Below, piece by piece: positions 38,465-46,757 of a stretch of 64,000 nucleotides of DNA. Both the position numbers and the translations under genes were made by a program. Source of the DNA: Actinopolyspora xinjiangensis (GTDB lineage Bacteria > Actinomycetota > Actinomycetes > Mycobacteriales > Pseudonocardiaceae); NCBI RefSeq assembly GCF_900104475.1, contig NZ_FNJR01000012.1, positions 124,001-188,000 of the forward strand, read 5' to 3'. The notes under the pieces were generated by a model. That model did no database searches and was not told the DNA's origin. It was given only the letters and a program-made list of their open reading frames with translations. Each line of letters begins with the position of its first letter. The stretch's first letter is position 1.

Positions 38465-39418
38465 ATGACGGGTGCCTGTGGTGGTCAGGTGGAGCGGTTC
38501 GGTATCGGGTTGGCCGCACTGGGCAGACCCGCCTACATCAACGTCGGGCGCTCCGAGGTGCTGCCGGGTACGCGCACCCTCGACGCCATGCGTGAGCGGA
38601 CCAGGCAGGTGTTGGACGAGGCCTACGCGGCCGGGATTCGCTGGGTGGACACGGCGCGTTCCTACGGCAGCGCCGAGCAGTTCCTGGCCGAGTGGTTGCG
38701 CGACCGCGGCCACGAGGACGTGGTGGTGTCCAGCAAGTGGGGGTACGCCTACGTCGCCGAGTGGCGGATCGAGACCGAGGTCCACGAGATCAAGGAGCAC
38801 TCGCTGGAGCGGTTCCGGCAGCAGTGGCCCGCGACTCGGGAAGCACTGGGCGACCACCTGAAGCTCCACCAGGTTCACTCGCTGACCACCGACAGCCCGC
38901 TGTTCGAGGACACCGCGTTGCAGGAGGAGCTGGCCCGCCTGCGCGACAGCGGGGTGTTGCTGGGGTTCTCCACCACGGGGGCGCACCAGGCGGCCGCGGT
39001 CGAGGCGGCCTGGGAGCTGCGCGTGGGCGGTGAGCAGTTGTTCGGAGCCGTGCAGGCCACCTGGAACTCCCTGGAACCCTCCGTCGGCAGGGCGCTGTCC
39101 GCCGCTCACGAGGGCGGTTGGCGGGTGCTGGTCAAGGAGACACTGGCCAACGGCAGGTTGGCACTGCGACCGCCCGAACCGCTCGCCGCCGTGGCGGGCA
39201 GGCACGGTGCCGGTGCCGACGCGGTCGCGCTGGCGCACGTGCTGGCCCAGCCCTGGGCCGACACGGTACTGCTCGGTGCCTCCAGCGCGGGACAGCTGCG
39301 CAGTAACCTGGCCGCGTGCTCGGTGTCGCTGACCCGGCAGGATCTCGACGAGCTGGCGGCAGCGGCCGGGGATGCGGCGACCTACTGGGGAGAGCGTTCC
39401 GCTCTGCCCTGGCATTAG
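38465..39418 (+). CDS. Aldo/keto reductase family oxidoreductase
   Basis: The 317-residue TIM-barrel oxidoreductase uses NADPH to reduce carbonyl compounds. The catalytic tetrad is visible as D and Y in GIRWVDTARSYGSAEQF (about residues 57-73), K in VVVSSKWGYAY (about 84-94) and H in LKLHQVHSLTTD (about 137-148). The C-terminal NADP-binding part ends TVLLGASSAGQLRSNL. ATG 38465 is leaderless, following a -10 box. It is the first gene of the accessory block between mpa and dop; its substrate is unknown. Confidence 0.88.
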   Translation: MTGACGGQVERFGIGLAALGRPAYINVGRSEVLPGTRTLDAMRERTRQVLDEAYAAGIRWVDTARSYGSAEQFLAEWLRDRGHEDVVVSSKWGYAYVAEWRIETEVHEIKEHSLERFRQQWPATREALGDHLKLHQVHSLTTDSPLFEDTALQEELARLRDSGVLLGFSTTGAHQAAAVEAAWELRVGGEQLFGAVQATWNSLEPSVGRALSAAHEGGWRVLVKETLANGRLALRPPEPLAAVAGRHGAGADAVALAHVLAQPWADTVLLGASSAGQLRSNLAACSVSLTRQDLDELAAAAGDAATYWGERSALPWH

Positions 39419-39849
39419 GAACTCACACGGGATCGAGTCGCTCGAGCGGTTGCTTGACGGAACCTCCCGTGGGGCTCTCGCCGCGGGTGCCGGAGACATC
39501 GGGTAGCGGCCTACACAACGTCTCCGGCCGTCCTCACGAGAGCCGCACGGGAGAACCCGCTGGTGGTCGGGCTGCGTGCGTGGTCGTTTCGGCGCTGTCG
39601 CACCGAATGGACGTACGGGATCGCGCCTTGGGAGCGTTGGGCTGGCTCTTGGGTAGCGACCTGCGCGGCGAGCGGCCCGGCCTCGCGATGTATTCGACTC
39701 ACGCACCGGAGACACGCACGCCGTGACCCGCACGGTCACTTTCCAACGGCGGTCTCGGCGGCGGTTTCGCGAGAAATCGACGCCCGAAACGGCGGTGTGG
39801 CACCGGATCCGTCAATTTCCCAGGCGGTCTCAGGCGGTGGTCGGTCACT
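39419..39849. other. 431-base intergenic region with repeat copy B
   Basis: No gene is recognised. It carries the second copy of the intergenic repeat (39634-39689). Farther on, GGCGGTCTC occurs twice with a 70-base spacing (about 39752 and 39822), and GCGAGAAATCGACG is partly matched by an inverted CGTCAATTTCCC. Confidence 0.45.
39634..39689 (+). repeat. Intergenic repeat, copy B
   Basis: This 56-base segment matches 27939-27992 with about 80 percent identity and two single-base gaps. The conserved cores are CGCGGCGAGCGG and GCCTCGCGAT, and the same small inverted repeat is kept. Both copies lie in intergenic DNA after a plus-strand gene. Confidence 0.55.
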
Positions 39850-40440
39850 TCACGAGGAGTTCCTACGGGGTTGGGCCCGCAGGTGCGCCCGTTCGCCCTG
39901 CTTGCCGAACAGGCTGAGGAACTCGACGGCCCCTCCGTCGACGCTGCCGAACCAGTGCGGGGTCCTGGTGTCGAACTCGGCCGCCTCGCCGGGGGAGAGC
40001 TCCAGATCGTGTTCGCCGAGCACGAGTCGTAGTCTTCCGTTGAGCACGTAGAGCCATTCGTAGCCCTCGTGGCTCTGCGGATCAGGGGTGGCGGGATGGC
40101 CGCTCGCCGGGATCACGAGCTTGTAGGCCTGAATGCCGCCCGCCCGGCGGGTCAGCGGAAGCAGGGTCATGCCGTGTCGGTTGATCGGCCGTAGGTGCAC
40201 GCGCGGATCACCGGTCGGTGGGGCGTCGACGAGTTCGTCGAGCGTGACTCCGTGGGCCCGTGCCAGCGGGAGCAGTTGTTCGAGGGCGGGTCTGCGTGCC
40301 CCTGATTCCAGGCGCGAGAGGGTGCTCACCGAGATCCCGGTCGTCTCCGACAGCTCGGCCAGTGTGGTTTCGCGCTGCCTGCGCAGCTCCCGGAGTCGGG
40401 GACCGACTGTGTCGAGAGCTTGATCGAGGTCCTCGTCCAT
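39850..40440 (-). CDS. XRE-family regulator with C-terminal cupin domain
   Basis: The 196-residue repressor-type protein has an XRE helix-turn-helix (LRELRRQRETTLAELSETTGISVSTLSRLESG, about residues 15-46) and a cupin sensor domain (HEGYEWLYVLNGRLRLVLGEHDLELSPGEAAEFDTRTPHWFG, about 123-165) that binds small ligands or metal. It is divergent from the FAD oxidoreductase gene, and the AT-rich gap holds repeated TTTGCCG sites that are candidate operators. It probably controls itself and the oxidoreductase-methyltransferase pair. The ligand is unknown. Confidence 0.9.
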   Translation of the reverse strand: MDEDLDQALDTVGPRLRELRRQRETTLAELSETTGISVSTLSRLESGARRPALEQLLPLARAHGVTLDELVDAPPTGDPRVHLRPINRHGMTLLPLTRRAGGIQAYKLVIPASGHPATPDPQSHEGYEWLYVLNGRLRLVLGEHDLELSPGEAAEFDTRTPHWFGSVDGGAVEFLSLFGKQGERAHLRAQPRRNSS

Positions 40441-40449
40441 AAGCCATAG

Positions 40450-40486
40450 TTTGCCATAACGGCAATAAAGTTTGCCGAATTTGCCG
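40450..40486. promoter_or_regulatory. Operator candidates for the XRE-cupin regulator
   Basis: An AT-rich stretch holds four copies of TTTGCC-type half-sites: TTGCC-ATAAC-GGCAA (40451-40465, an inverted pair) and two direct TTTGCCG copies at 40471 and 40480. It separates the divergent regulator and FAD oxidoreductase genes, as expected for autorepression. Confidence 0.55.
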
Positions 40487-40520
40487 ATGGGGCCGCACGC
40501 TGGTCCCGGAGGTGGTCGTG

Positions 40521-41540
40521 ATGACCGACGATTCGGAGAACCGGTACGAGGTGGCGGTGATCGGTGGTGGTGCCGCCGGGTTGAACGGTGCGCTGCTGCT
40601 GGCGCGTGCGCGGCGCTCGGTGGTGGTGATCGACGCGGGTGAGCCGCGAAACGCCCCGGCAGCGGGCGTGCACGGCTTGCTCGGGTTGGAGGCGACCCCT
40701 GTCGCGGAGTTGCTGGAACGCGGTCGGGAGGAGGTGCGCGGCTACGGCGGTCACGTGCTCTCCGGCCGGGTCACCACCGTCACCAGGCGGGGCGCGGAGT
40801 TCGTGATGGGCCTCGGTGACGGCCGAACCGTCCGCGCGAACCGGCTGCTGGTGACCACCGGTCTGGTGGACGAGCTGCCGGAGGTGGCCGGGCTGCGGGA
40901 GCGTTGGGGCCGGGACGTGGTGCACTGCCCGTACTGCCACGGTTGGGAGGTCCGCGACCGGGCCGTGGGCGTGCTGGCGACCGGCCCGATGTCGGTGCAC
41001 CAGGCGCTGCTGTTCCGGCAGTGGACTTCCGACGTCACGTTCTTCTCCCACACCCCGCCTCGTCCCGAGCCCGAGGAGCTCGAAAGGTTGGCCGCCCGTG
41101 GCATCGAGGTGGTCGACGGTGAGGTGACCTCCCTGGAGGCCGGGGAGACGGGCATCACCGGGGTTCGGCTGGCCGACGGCACCGTGGTCGAGCGCGAAGT
41201 GCTGGCGGTCTCGCCCCGGATGGCGGCACGTGCCGCCGTGCTGGAACAGCTCGGCCTGCACGCGGTGGAGCACCCAGCGGGTGTCGGTGAACACGTCCCC
41301 GCCGACGCGACCGGGGAAACCGAGGTCGAAGGGGTGTGGGTCGCGGGCAACGTCACCGACCTCTCGGCCCAGGTGGGGCCGGTGGCGGCCGCGGGTGCCA
41401 CCGCGGCGGCACGGATCAACGCCGAGCTGGTCGAGCGGGAGACCGCCCGGGCGGTAGCCGAGCTCCGAGCTCCGTTCTCCGCCGATTCCGAGGCACGTGC
41501 CTGCGAGCTGGTGGCGGGGAACCGCCGACACGGACTGTGA
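40521..41540 (+). CDS. NAD(P)/FAD-dependent oxidoreductase, thioredoxin-reductase-like
   Basis: The 339-residue flavoprotein has the FAD motif VIGGGAAGLNGALLLARARR (about residues 11-30), a CPYCHGWE segment (about 135-142) with a possible redox CxxC, the NADP region ATGPMSVHQALLF and the C-terminal GVWVAGNVTDLSAQVGPVAAAGATAA. The layout is that of low-molecular-weight thioredoxin reductase relatives, but the partner is unknown. ATG 40521 follows GGAGGTGG by seven bases; an upstream GTG at 40512 is an alternative. It is followed after 28 bases by a methyltransferase and is divergent from the XRE-cupin regulator. Confidence 0.88.
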   Translation: MTDDSENRYEVAVIGGGAAGLNGALLLARARRSVVVIDAGEPRNAPAAGVHGLLGLEATPVAELLERGREEVRGYGGHVLSGRVTTVTRRGAEFVMGLGDGRTVRANRLLVTTGLVDELPEVAGLRERWGRDVVHCPYCHGWEVRDRAVGVLATGPMSVHQALLFRQWTSDVTFFSHTPPRPEPEELERLAARGIEVVDGEVTSLEAGETGITGVRLADGTVVEREVLAVSPRMAARAAVLEQLGLHAVEHPAGVGEHVPADATGETEVEGVWVAGNVTDLSAQVGPVAAAGATAAARINAELVERETARAVAELRAPFSADSEARACELVAGNRRHGL

Positions 41541-41568
41541 AACCCGCTGACCGCGAGAGGAGACACTC

Positions 41569-42186
41569 GTGACCGAGGAGTTCGACCGGGCGTTCTGGGA
41601 AGAGCGTTATCGGCGGCACCGGAGCTCCGATCCGGGAGAGCCCAACCCCCAGCTAGTGGCGGAGGTGGCGGAGTTGGTCCCCGGCTCGGCGCTGGACGTC
41701 GGCTGTGGTGAGGGGGCGGAGGCGATGTGGCTCGCCTCCCGGGGCTGGTGGGTCACTGCGACCGACATCGCCGCATCGGCGCTGGAACGGGCGCGGAGAC
41801 ACGCCGAGATCCTCGACGACGGTGTCGCCGACCGGATCGAGTGGGTGCGGGCGGATCTGACCGGCGAGGGTGCCGGGGAACGGCGTTTCGACTTGGTCAC
41901 GGCGCACTACGTGCACCCGGTGGGCCCACCGGAGGCCATGCTGGCGAACCTGGCGGCGGCGGTCGCGCCGGGCGGCACGCTGTTCGTCGTTGGGCACCAT
42001 CCCTCGCACAGGCGGCATGCCTCCGCCGCCGAGGCCTACGTCGCGGCCGAGCGGCTCGCGACCGAACTGGCTCCCGAGCGGTGGGAGGTGGTGGTCGCCG
42101 AGACCAGGAGCCGTCCGGCGGGTGGGCACCACGGGCACGGGACCACGCTGTGGGACTCGGTGCTTCGCGCCCGCAGGCGCGTGTGA
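41569..42186 (+). CDS. Class I SAM-dependent methyltransferase
   Basis: The 205-residue protein has motif I ALDVGCGEGAEAMWLASRG (about residues 42-60), motif II VTATDIAASALERAR and WVRADLTGEG, in a methyltransferase 12/25-like fold. The start resembles FWEERYRRHRS, typical of small thiopurine/TehB-like enzymes that detoxify metalloids or small molecules. GTG follows GAGAGGAGA. It appears co-transcribed with the FAD oxidoreductase. Substrate is unknown. Confidence 0.87.
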   Translation: MTEEFDRAFWEERYRRHRSSDPGEPNPQLVAEVAELVPGSALDVGCGEGAEAMWLASRGWWVTATDIAASALERARRHAEILDDGVADRIEWVRADLTGEGAGERRFDLVTAHYVHPVGPPEAMLANLAAAVAPGGTLFVVGHHPSHRRHASAAEAYVAAERLATELAPERWEVVVAETRSRPAGGHHGHGTTLWDSVLRARRRV

Positions 42187-42284
42187 GCCGTGGTACGCAC
42201 GACGGGTGCGGATGGTCCCGTTCGAGCGGGTCCGCGCTCGCCGACGAGGACACCCGGCGACTCCGCGTGCCGACGACGGGAGCG

Positions 42285-42932
42285 TCAGCGGGAACCTGTT
42301 TCCCCGATCGCGCCGCGGATCGCCGGAAGCGCCTCCCCCAGCGCCTCCCACAGCGCGGTCCCGGCGCGCGGTGCTTCGGGGCAGCGGTCGGCGGTGTGTT
42401 CCACCGCCACGCGCAGTGCCGTATTGATCATAGCGGCCTCCACCTTCACGGTCAGCTCGTCAGCGTCGCGGCCGGTGCGCTCGGCGATGCTCGCGGCGAA
42501 CTCCGGTTCCGCGTCGCGGTGGGCCTGCAGCCACACCGCTCTGACGTCGGGTTCGTCCCGCGTCAGCCGCACCAGTGCCAGCATCGTGCTCACGTCGGCG
42601 TTCTCGTCGGTGCCCGGCGATTCGCTCAACCGTTCGGGCAGCGTCTCGCCCGGTGCCCAGTCGGCCAGCGCGCCCGCCACGTTCTCGATCCCGGTGTCCA
42701 GCAGCGGGCGTACGAAACTCTCCTTTCCCTGGCCCGGGCAGTAGCGCCACAGCGTTCGCAGCGACACTCCGGCCGCCTCGGCGATCTCCTCGGCCGAGGT
42801 CTCGGTGACTCCCCTGGTCGTGAACAGTCGGACCGCCTCACGGGCGATGTCCATGCGCGTCGCCGCCTTGCGACGCTCGGTCAGCGGTGGGCGACCGGTG
42901 CGCTTGCCGGGACTCCGCTGCTCGCTCGACAT
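42285..42932 (-). CDS. TetR/AcrR family regulator
   Basis: The 215-residue protein has a TetR N-terminal DNA-binding domain (RKAATRMDIAREAVRLFTTRGVTETSAEEIAEAAGVSLRTLWRYCPG, about residues 22-67) and a helical ligand-binding C-terminal domain. It is divergent from the SDR gene, and the gap contains a CACTGT/ACAGTG inverted repeat. It likely represses that gene. ATG follows GGAGGGACGCAGG. Confidence 0.9.
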   Translation of the reverse strand: MSSEQRSPGKRTGRPPLTERRKAATRMDIAREAVRLFTTRGVTETSAEEIAEAAGVSLRTLWRYCPGQGKESFVRPLLDTGIENVAGALADWAPGETLPERLSESPGTDENADVSTMLALVRLTRDEPDVRAVWLQAHRDAEPEFAASIAERTGRDADELTVKVEAAMINTALRVAVEHTADRCPEAPRAGTALWEALGEALPAIRGAIGETGSR

Positions 42933-42985
42933 CCTGCGTCCCTCCTCCGGTACCGCTTACCCGGCCCGGGTCGTCCGATTTTGGG

Positions 42986-43010
42986 CACTGTATGCATATG
43001 TGACACAGTG
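42986..43010. promoter_or_regulatory. TetR operator candidate between regulator and SDR gene
   Basis: CACTGT (42986-42991) and ACAGTG (43005-43010) are inverted around a 13-base spacer that holds a perfect TATGCATA palindrome (42991-42998). It sits in the divergent promoter region. Confidence 0.5.
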
Positions 43011-43086
43011 TGCCTAGAAGTATTGGGTGAGGCGGTGCCGATCTCGGTCCCGAGGCGGTTCCGCCCGGCACCGGAAGGAGTTCGGG

Positions 43087-43851
43087 ATGAGTGGAACGGG
43101 CCTGCGGGATCGTGGTGTGGTCGTCACCGGGGCGGGAGGGGGAATCGGCCGCGCCGCGGCGCGGCGCTTCGCCTCCGAGGGCGCGCGGGTGCTCATCGCC
43201 GACCTCGACGCAGAGGGAGCGGCCGCCACGGAACAGCGGATCCGGTCCGAGGGGGGAACGGCCACCACAGTGGTCGGTGACCTGAGCGAGCGGACCGTGG
43301 CTGACGAGGTCGTCTCCACCGCCGTGGAGCGGTTCGGCGGGCTGGACGTGCTGGTCAACAACGCCGGGATCATGGACAGCTTCGCCGCCGTGGCCGATCT
43401 CACCGACGCGGAGTGGGACCGTGTCCTGCGGGTCAACCTGAGCGCACCCTTCCTGCTCACTCGAGCCGCACTGCCGCACATGCTGGACAAGGGTAGGGGC
43501 GTCGTGGTCAACACGGCCTCCGAGGCCTCCCTGCGGGGCAGCGCCGCCGGTGCCGCCTACACCGCGGCCAAGCACGGCGTGGTCGGGCTCACCAAGTCGC
43601 TGGCGGTCACATACCGTGACAGCGGTATCCGCGCCAACGCGATCGCTCCCGGCGGCACCGCCACCGGCATCACCGTCGACGCGGATCCCGAAGGACAGGG
43701 GCCCACCGTCCTCGCCGGTTACGGCAGGAACATCGGTCGGGTCGCCGATGCCGACGAGCAGGCGTCCGCCATCGTCTTCCTGGCCTCGTCGGCCGCCGGC
43801 AACATCAACGGAGTGGTGCTGCCGGTCGACAACGGTTGGTCGGCCGTCTGA
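43087..43851 (+). CDS. SDR family oxidoreductase
   Basis: The 254-residue short-chain dehydrogenase/reductase has the cofactor motif TGAGGGIG (about residues 14-21), NNAG in LVNNAGIMDS (about 87-96), catalytic Ser in VVNTASEASLRG and YTAAK (about 157-161), and a C-terminal IVFLASSAAGNINGVVLPVDNGW. Asp after the second strand (IADLD) points to NAD rather than NADP. ATG 43087 is chosen after GGAAGGAG. Controlled probably by the divergent TetR regulator. Its substrate is unknown. Confidence 0.9.
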   Translation: MSGTGLRDRGVVVTGAGGGIGRAAARRFASEGARVLIADLDAEGAAATEQRIRSEGGTATTVVGDLSERTVADEVVSTAVERFGGLDVLVNNAGIMDSFAAVADLTDAEWDRVLRVNLSAPFLLTRAALPHMLDKGRGVVVNTASEASLRGSAAGAAYTAAKHGVVGLTKSLAVTYRDSGIRANAIAPGGTATGITVDADPEGQGPTVLAGYGRNIGRVADADEQASAIVFLASSAAGNINGVVLPVDNGWSAV

Positions 43852-43951
43852 GTTCCCCACGGGCGGGCGGTGCGTCGGTACCGGTGGGCGGGATGCCGGT
43901 ACCGACCGCGTGAGCACCGCCCCGACGCTGGACACGGCGGGAAGGTGTCGG

Positions 43952-44443
43952 TCAACCGCCGCGGAACTCGAACCACTCGGTGGCGAACTGCCTGCCGTCC
44001 GGCACGAACGGCCAATCCGGGTCCCCCGTGCGCTCCCGCAGCTCGGCCAGCGGCATCCACCACCCCGCCGCTATTTCCTCCGGCTGGTGGACGATCGGCC
44101 CGTCCCAACGAATCTCGTACACGAAAGCGTGGAACCGCACCGAGCCCAGCTCGTGCCTGGTGCGGAACAGGAACCGCGGCTCCGCGTGGATACCCAACTC
44201 TTCGGCCAACTCTCGCCGGGCGGCCGTGTCCGGACTCTCACCGGCACCCACGACGCCGCCCGCCCAGCAGTCGTACATCCCCGGGTAGACGTCCTTGTCC
44301 GCCGTCCGGCGGTGTACGTACACCTCCCCGAGGTCGGTGGAGCGCACCAGCACCGAGGTGGCCGCGTGCCACAGCCCTTCGGCGCGCATCCGCGCCCGCG
44401 TGGCCGAACCGATCACCGCACCGTGCCGGTCGTAGACGGCCAC
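43952..44443 (-). CDS. NUDIX hydrolase
   Basis: The 163-residue protein has a complete Nudix box, GGVVGAGESPDTAARRELAEELGI (about residues 57-80), in an IPP-isomerase-like or ADP-ribose-type layout (VYVHRRTADKDVYPGMYDCW before it). It hydrolyses nucleoside diphosphate-linked substrates. GTG 44443 is chosen because GGGAGAGGAACGA precedes it; GTG 44464 is an alternative. It is convergent with the SDR gene and divergent from dop. Confidence 0.85.
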   Translation of the reverse strand: MAVYDRHGAVIGSATRARMRAEGLWHAATSVLVRSTDLGEVYVHRRTADKDVYPGMYDCWAGGVVGAGESPDTAARRELAEELGIHAEPRFLFRTRHELGSVRFHAFVYEIRWDGPIVHQPEEIAAGWWMPLAELRERTGDPDWPFVPDGRQFATEWFEFRGG

Positions 44444-44637
44444 TCGTTCCTCTCCCAAGGTCACATCACCCGATACTGGCAGGCCGGCCCGTGAGAAGAG
44501 CGGACACGCCGTCCGGTGTCGAGCGGTCGGTCGGGGCCCGACTCGCGTCCGTGCTCCCCCCCGTCGTACCGTCACCGCACGAAGGCTCGCCCGGAACGTG
44601 CCCGAAAAGCGGGGAGTCGTACACCGTGCTGAACCCG

Positions 44638-44643
44638 TAGGCT
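44638..44643 (+). promoter_or_regulatory. -10 box of dop, near-leaderless start
   Basis: TAGGCT ends seven bases before the ATG at 44651, giving a transcription start at about the start codon. No ribosome site lies between. Confidence 0.5.
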
Positions 44644-44650
44644 GAGCACC

Positions 44651-46147
44651 ATGCGTCGGATCATGGGAACCGAGGTGGAGTACGGGATCACTGTGCCGGG
44701 GGACACGACCGCGAACCCGGTGCTGACCTCCACACACATCGTGCTGGCCTACGCGGCGGCGGCCGACATCCCGCGAGCGCGTCGCGCCCGCTGGGACTAC
44801 GAGGTGGAGTCGCCACTGCGCGACGCCCGCGGCTTCGACATGGGCGCCTCCACGGCCTCCTCGAACGGCTCCGAGGGGGACGACCTGGGAGCGGCCAACG
44901 TCATCCTCACCAACGGTGCACGCCTCTACGTCGACCACGCCCACCCGGAGTACTCCGCCCCCGAGGTGACCAACCCGCGCGACGCCGTGCTCTGGGACAA
45001 GGCCGGGGAGCGGGTCATGGAGGAGGCGGCGCTGCGCGCCGCCAGCGTGCCGGGCACCGCCCCGATCCAGCTGTACAAGAACAACATCGACGGCAAGGGT
45101 GCCAGCTACGGCACCCACGAGAACTACCTGTGCGCCCGTGACACCCCGTTCACGGCCGTCATCGCGGGACTGACCCCTTTCTTCGCGTCCAGGCAGGTCG
45201 TCTGCGGCTCCGGACGCGTGGGGATCGGCCAGGTGGGGGAGAAGCCTGGCTTCCAGCTCTCGCAGCGGGCCGACTACATCGAGGTCGAGGTCGGACTGGA
45301 GACCACCCTCAAGCGCGGCATCATCAATACCAGGGACGAACCCCACGCCGACGCCGACAAGTATCGCAGGCTGCACGTGATCCTGGGGGACGCCAACCTC
45401 GCCGAGACGGCCACCTACCTCAAGCTCGGCACCACTGCCCTGGTCCTGGACATGATCGAGTCGGGGCTGCGGTTCGACGACCTCAGGCTGGCCGATCCGG
45501 TGAAGGCGGTGCACCAGATCAGCCACGATCCGAGCCTCAACCAGAAGGTGGAGCTGGCCGACGGGCGGCAGTTCACGGGCCTGGACCTGCAGTGGGCCTA
45601 CCACGAGCGAGCCGCCGAGCACGTCGAGAAGCACGGCAGCCAGACCTCGACGGAGGTGCTGCGGACCTGGGGTGAGGTGCTCGACCTGCTGGGCCGTGAC
45701 CCGATGGAGTGCGCCGACCGGCTCGACTGGCCCGCCAAGCTGAAGCTGTTGGAGAACTACCGCAGCCGGGACAACCTCGGATGGGCCTCGCCGCGACTGC
45801 ACATGATCGATCTGCAGTACGCCGACGTGCGTATGGACAAGGGGCTCTACAACCGGTTGGTGAGTCGTGGTTCGATGCGCCGCATCCTCGCCGAGGAAGA
45901 GGTACGGGAGGCCGTCACGACTCCACCGGAGGACACCAGGGCCTACTTCCGCGGGCGCTGCCTGGAGCGTTATCCGAACGAGGTGGCCGCGGCCTCCTGG
46001 GATTCGGTGATCTTCGACCTGGGACGTGAGTCGTTGGTGCGCATCCCGACGCTGGAGCCGTTGCGTGGAACCAAGGCGCACGTGGGGGAACTGCTGGAGG
46101 AGGCCGCCAGCGCGGAGGAGCTGGTGGACTCGCTGACCGCCGGGTGA
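44651..46147 (+). CDS. dop: Pup deamidase/depupylase (Dop)
   Basis: The 498-residue protein belongs to the carboxylate-amine ligase fold shared with PafA. It deamidates the C-terminal Gln of Pup to Glu and also removes Pup from substrates. Metal-binding glutamates lie in MGTEVEYG (Glu8, Glu10) and the catalytic Asp95 in [15 protein letters not shown]. The Dop loop (about residues 40-80, [12 protein letters not shown]...) that PafA lacks is present. GVVRIG-type core [19 protein letters not shown] is shared with PafA. It precedes pup by 220 bases; the Pup sequence ends GGQ, so this enzyme is required. Confidence 0.97.
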   Translation: MRRIMGTEVEYGITVPGDTTANPVLTSTHIVLAYAAAADIPRARRARWDYEVESPLRDARGFDMGASTASSNGSEGDDLGAANVILTNGARLYVDHAHPEYSAPEVTNPRDAVLWDKAGERVMEEAALRAASVPGTAPIQLYKNNIDGKGASYGTHENYLCARDTPFTAVIAGLTPFFASRQVVCGSGRVGIGQVGEKPGFQLSQRADYIEVEVGLETTLKRGIINTRDEPHADADKYRRLHVILGDANLAETATYLKLGTTALVLDMIESGLRFDDLRLADPVKAVHQISHDPSLNQKVELADGRQFTGLDLQWAYHERAAEHVEKHGSQTSTEVLRTWGEVLDLLGRDPMECADRLDWPAKLKLLENYRSRDNLGWASPRLHMIDLQYADVRMDKGLYNRLVSRGSMRRILAEEEVREAVTTPPEDTRAYFRGRCLERYPNEVAAASWDSVIFDLGRESLVRIPTLEPLRGTKAHVGELLEEAASAEELVDSLTAG

Positions 46148-46162
46148 GGCCGCTCGCCTCGG

Positions 46163-46180
46163 GGAGTGCGTGAGCACTCC
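46163..46180 (+). terminator. Hairpin after dop
   Basis: GGAGTGC (46163-46169) and GCACTCC (46174-46180) form a perfect seven-pair stem with a GTGA loop, 15 bases past the dop stop. There is no U tract, so it could also be a processing or attenuation site between dop and pup. Confidence 0.45.
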
Positions 46181-46367
46181 GTCGCGGGACATCACGCCCG
46201 AAAGATCCAAAACCACCGCCTTCGGATCTGGGCGTGCGGCCGGTTGACTAGGTAGTGTTCACACCAGGATGTTTCAGAGCCCGTTCGGCCGGCGGGCCGG
46301 GCCTCGCCCGTTGACCCCGCCGCGCCGTGACGAGCGGACATCCTCGATGAGACCACCGGGAGGCGAG

Positions 46368-46565
46368 ATGTCCCAGGAAAAGGTTGAGCGGCACGGCGGC
46401 GGAGACGAAGGCGACAACGAGCAGAACGGCGCCGAATCCGCCGGTCAGGAACGCCGCGAGAAGCTCGGCGAGGACGTGGACACCATTCTGGACGAGATCG
46501 ACGACGTCCTGGAGGAGAACGCCGAGGACTTCGTCCGGGCCTACGTCCAGAAGGGTGGCCAGTAG
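46368..46565 (+). CDS. pup: Prokaryotic ubiquitin-like protein Pup
   Basis: The 65-residue, mostly disordered, acidic protein ends KGGQ, so it needs Dop deamidation to KGGE before PafA can couple it to lysines. The conserved helical region LGEDVDTILDEIDDVLEENAEDFVRAYV (about 34-61) is what Mpa's coiled coil binds. ATG 46368 with GGGAGGCGAG upstream gives the usual length; the frame is open 99 bases further to an ATG at 46269 that follows a TAGTGT box, so an N-terminally extended form is conceivable. Confidence 0.96.
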   Translation: MSQEKVERHGGGDEGDNEQNGAESAGQERREKLGEDVDTILDEIDDVLEENAEDFVRAYVQKGGQ

Positions 46566-46706
46566 GAGGTCTCCCTCGGGGCGGTTTCGTCCGGTCCGTG
46601 GTCCGGCTCGGCCGGGCGCCGGATCGCGCCGCCCCGGTGGGACTCCCGATCCGTCGTCCGGTCGGGCTGGTCGGCACCTGGCCGATCAGCCCCGCCGGAT
46701 ACGGCC

Positions 46707-46712
46707 TAGAGT
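46707..46712 (+). promoter_or_regulatory. Candidate -10 box of prcB
   Basis: TAGAGT lies 45 bases before the prcB ATG, giving a leader of about 40 bases that includes the AGGAG ribosome site. It suggests prcB can be transcribed apart from pup. Confidence 0.4.
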
Positions 46713-46757
46713 GTGCACGACCGATCATGTGACGCCAGTTACTTCGAGCAGGAGACG

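Noticed and set aside
43952-46216. 754-codon minus-strand open frame over dop
   Set aside because: Only the last 163 residues, the NUDIX protein, are real; the rest is antisense to dop.
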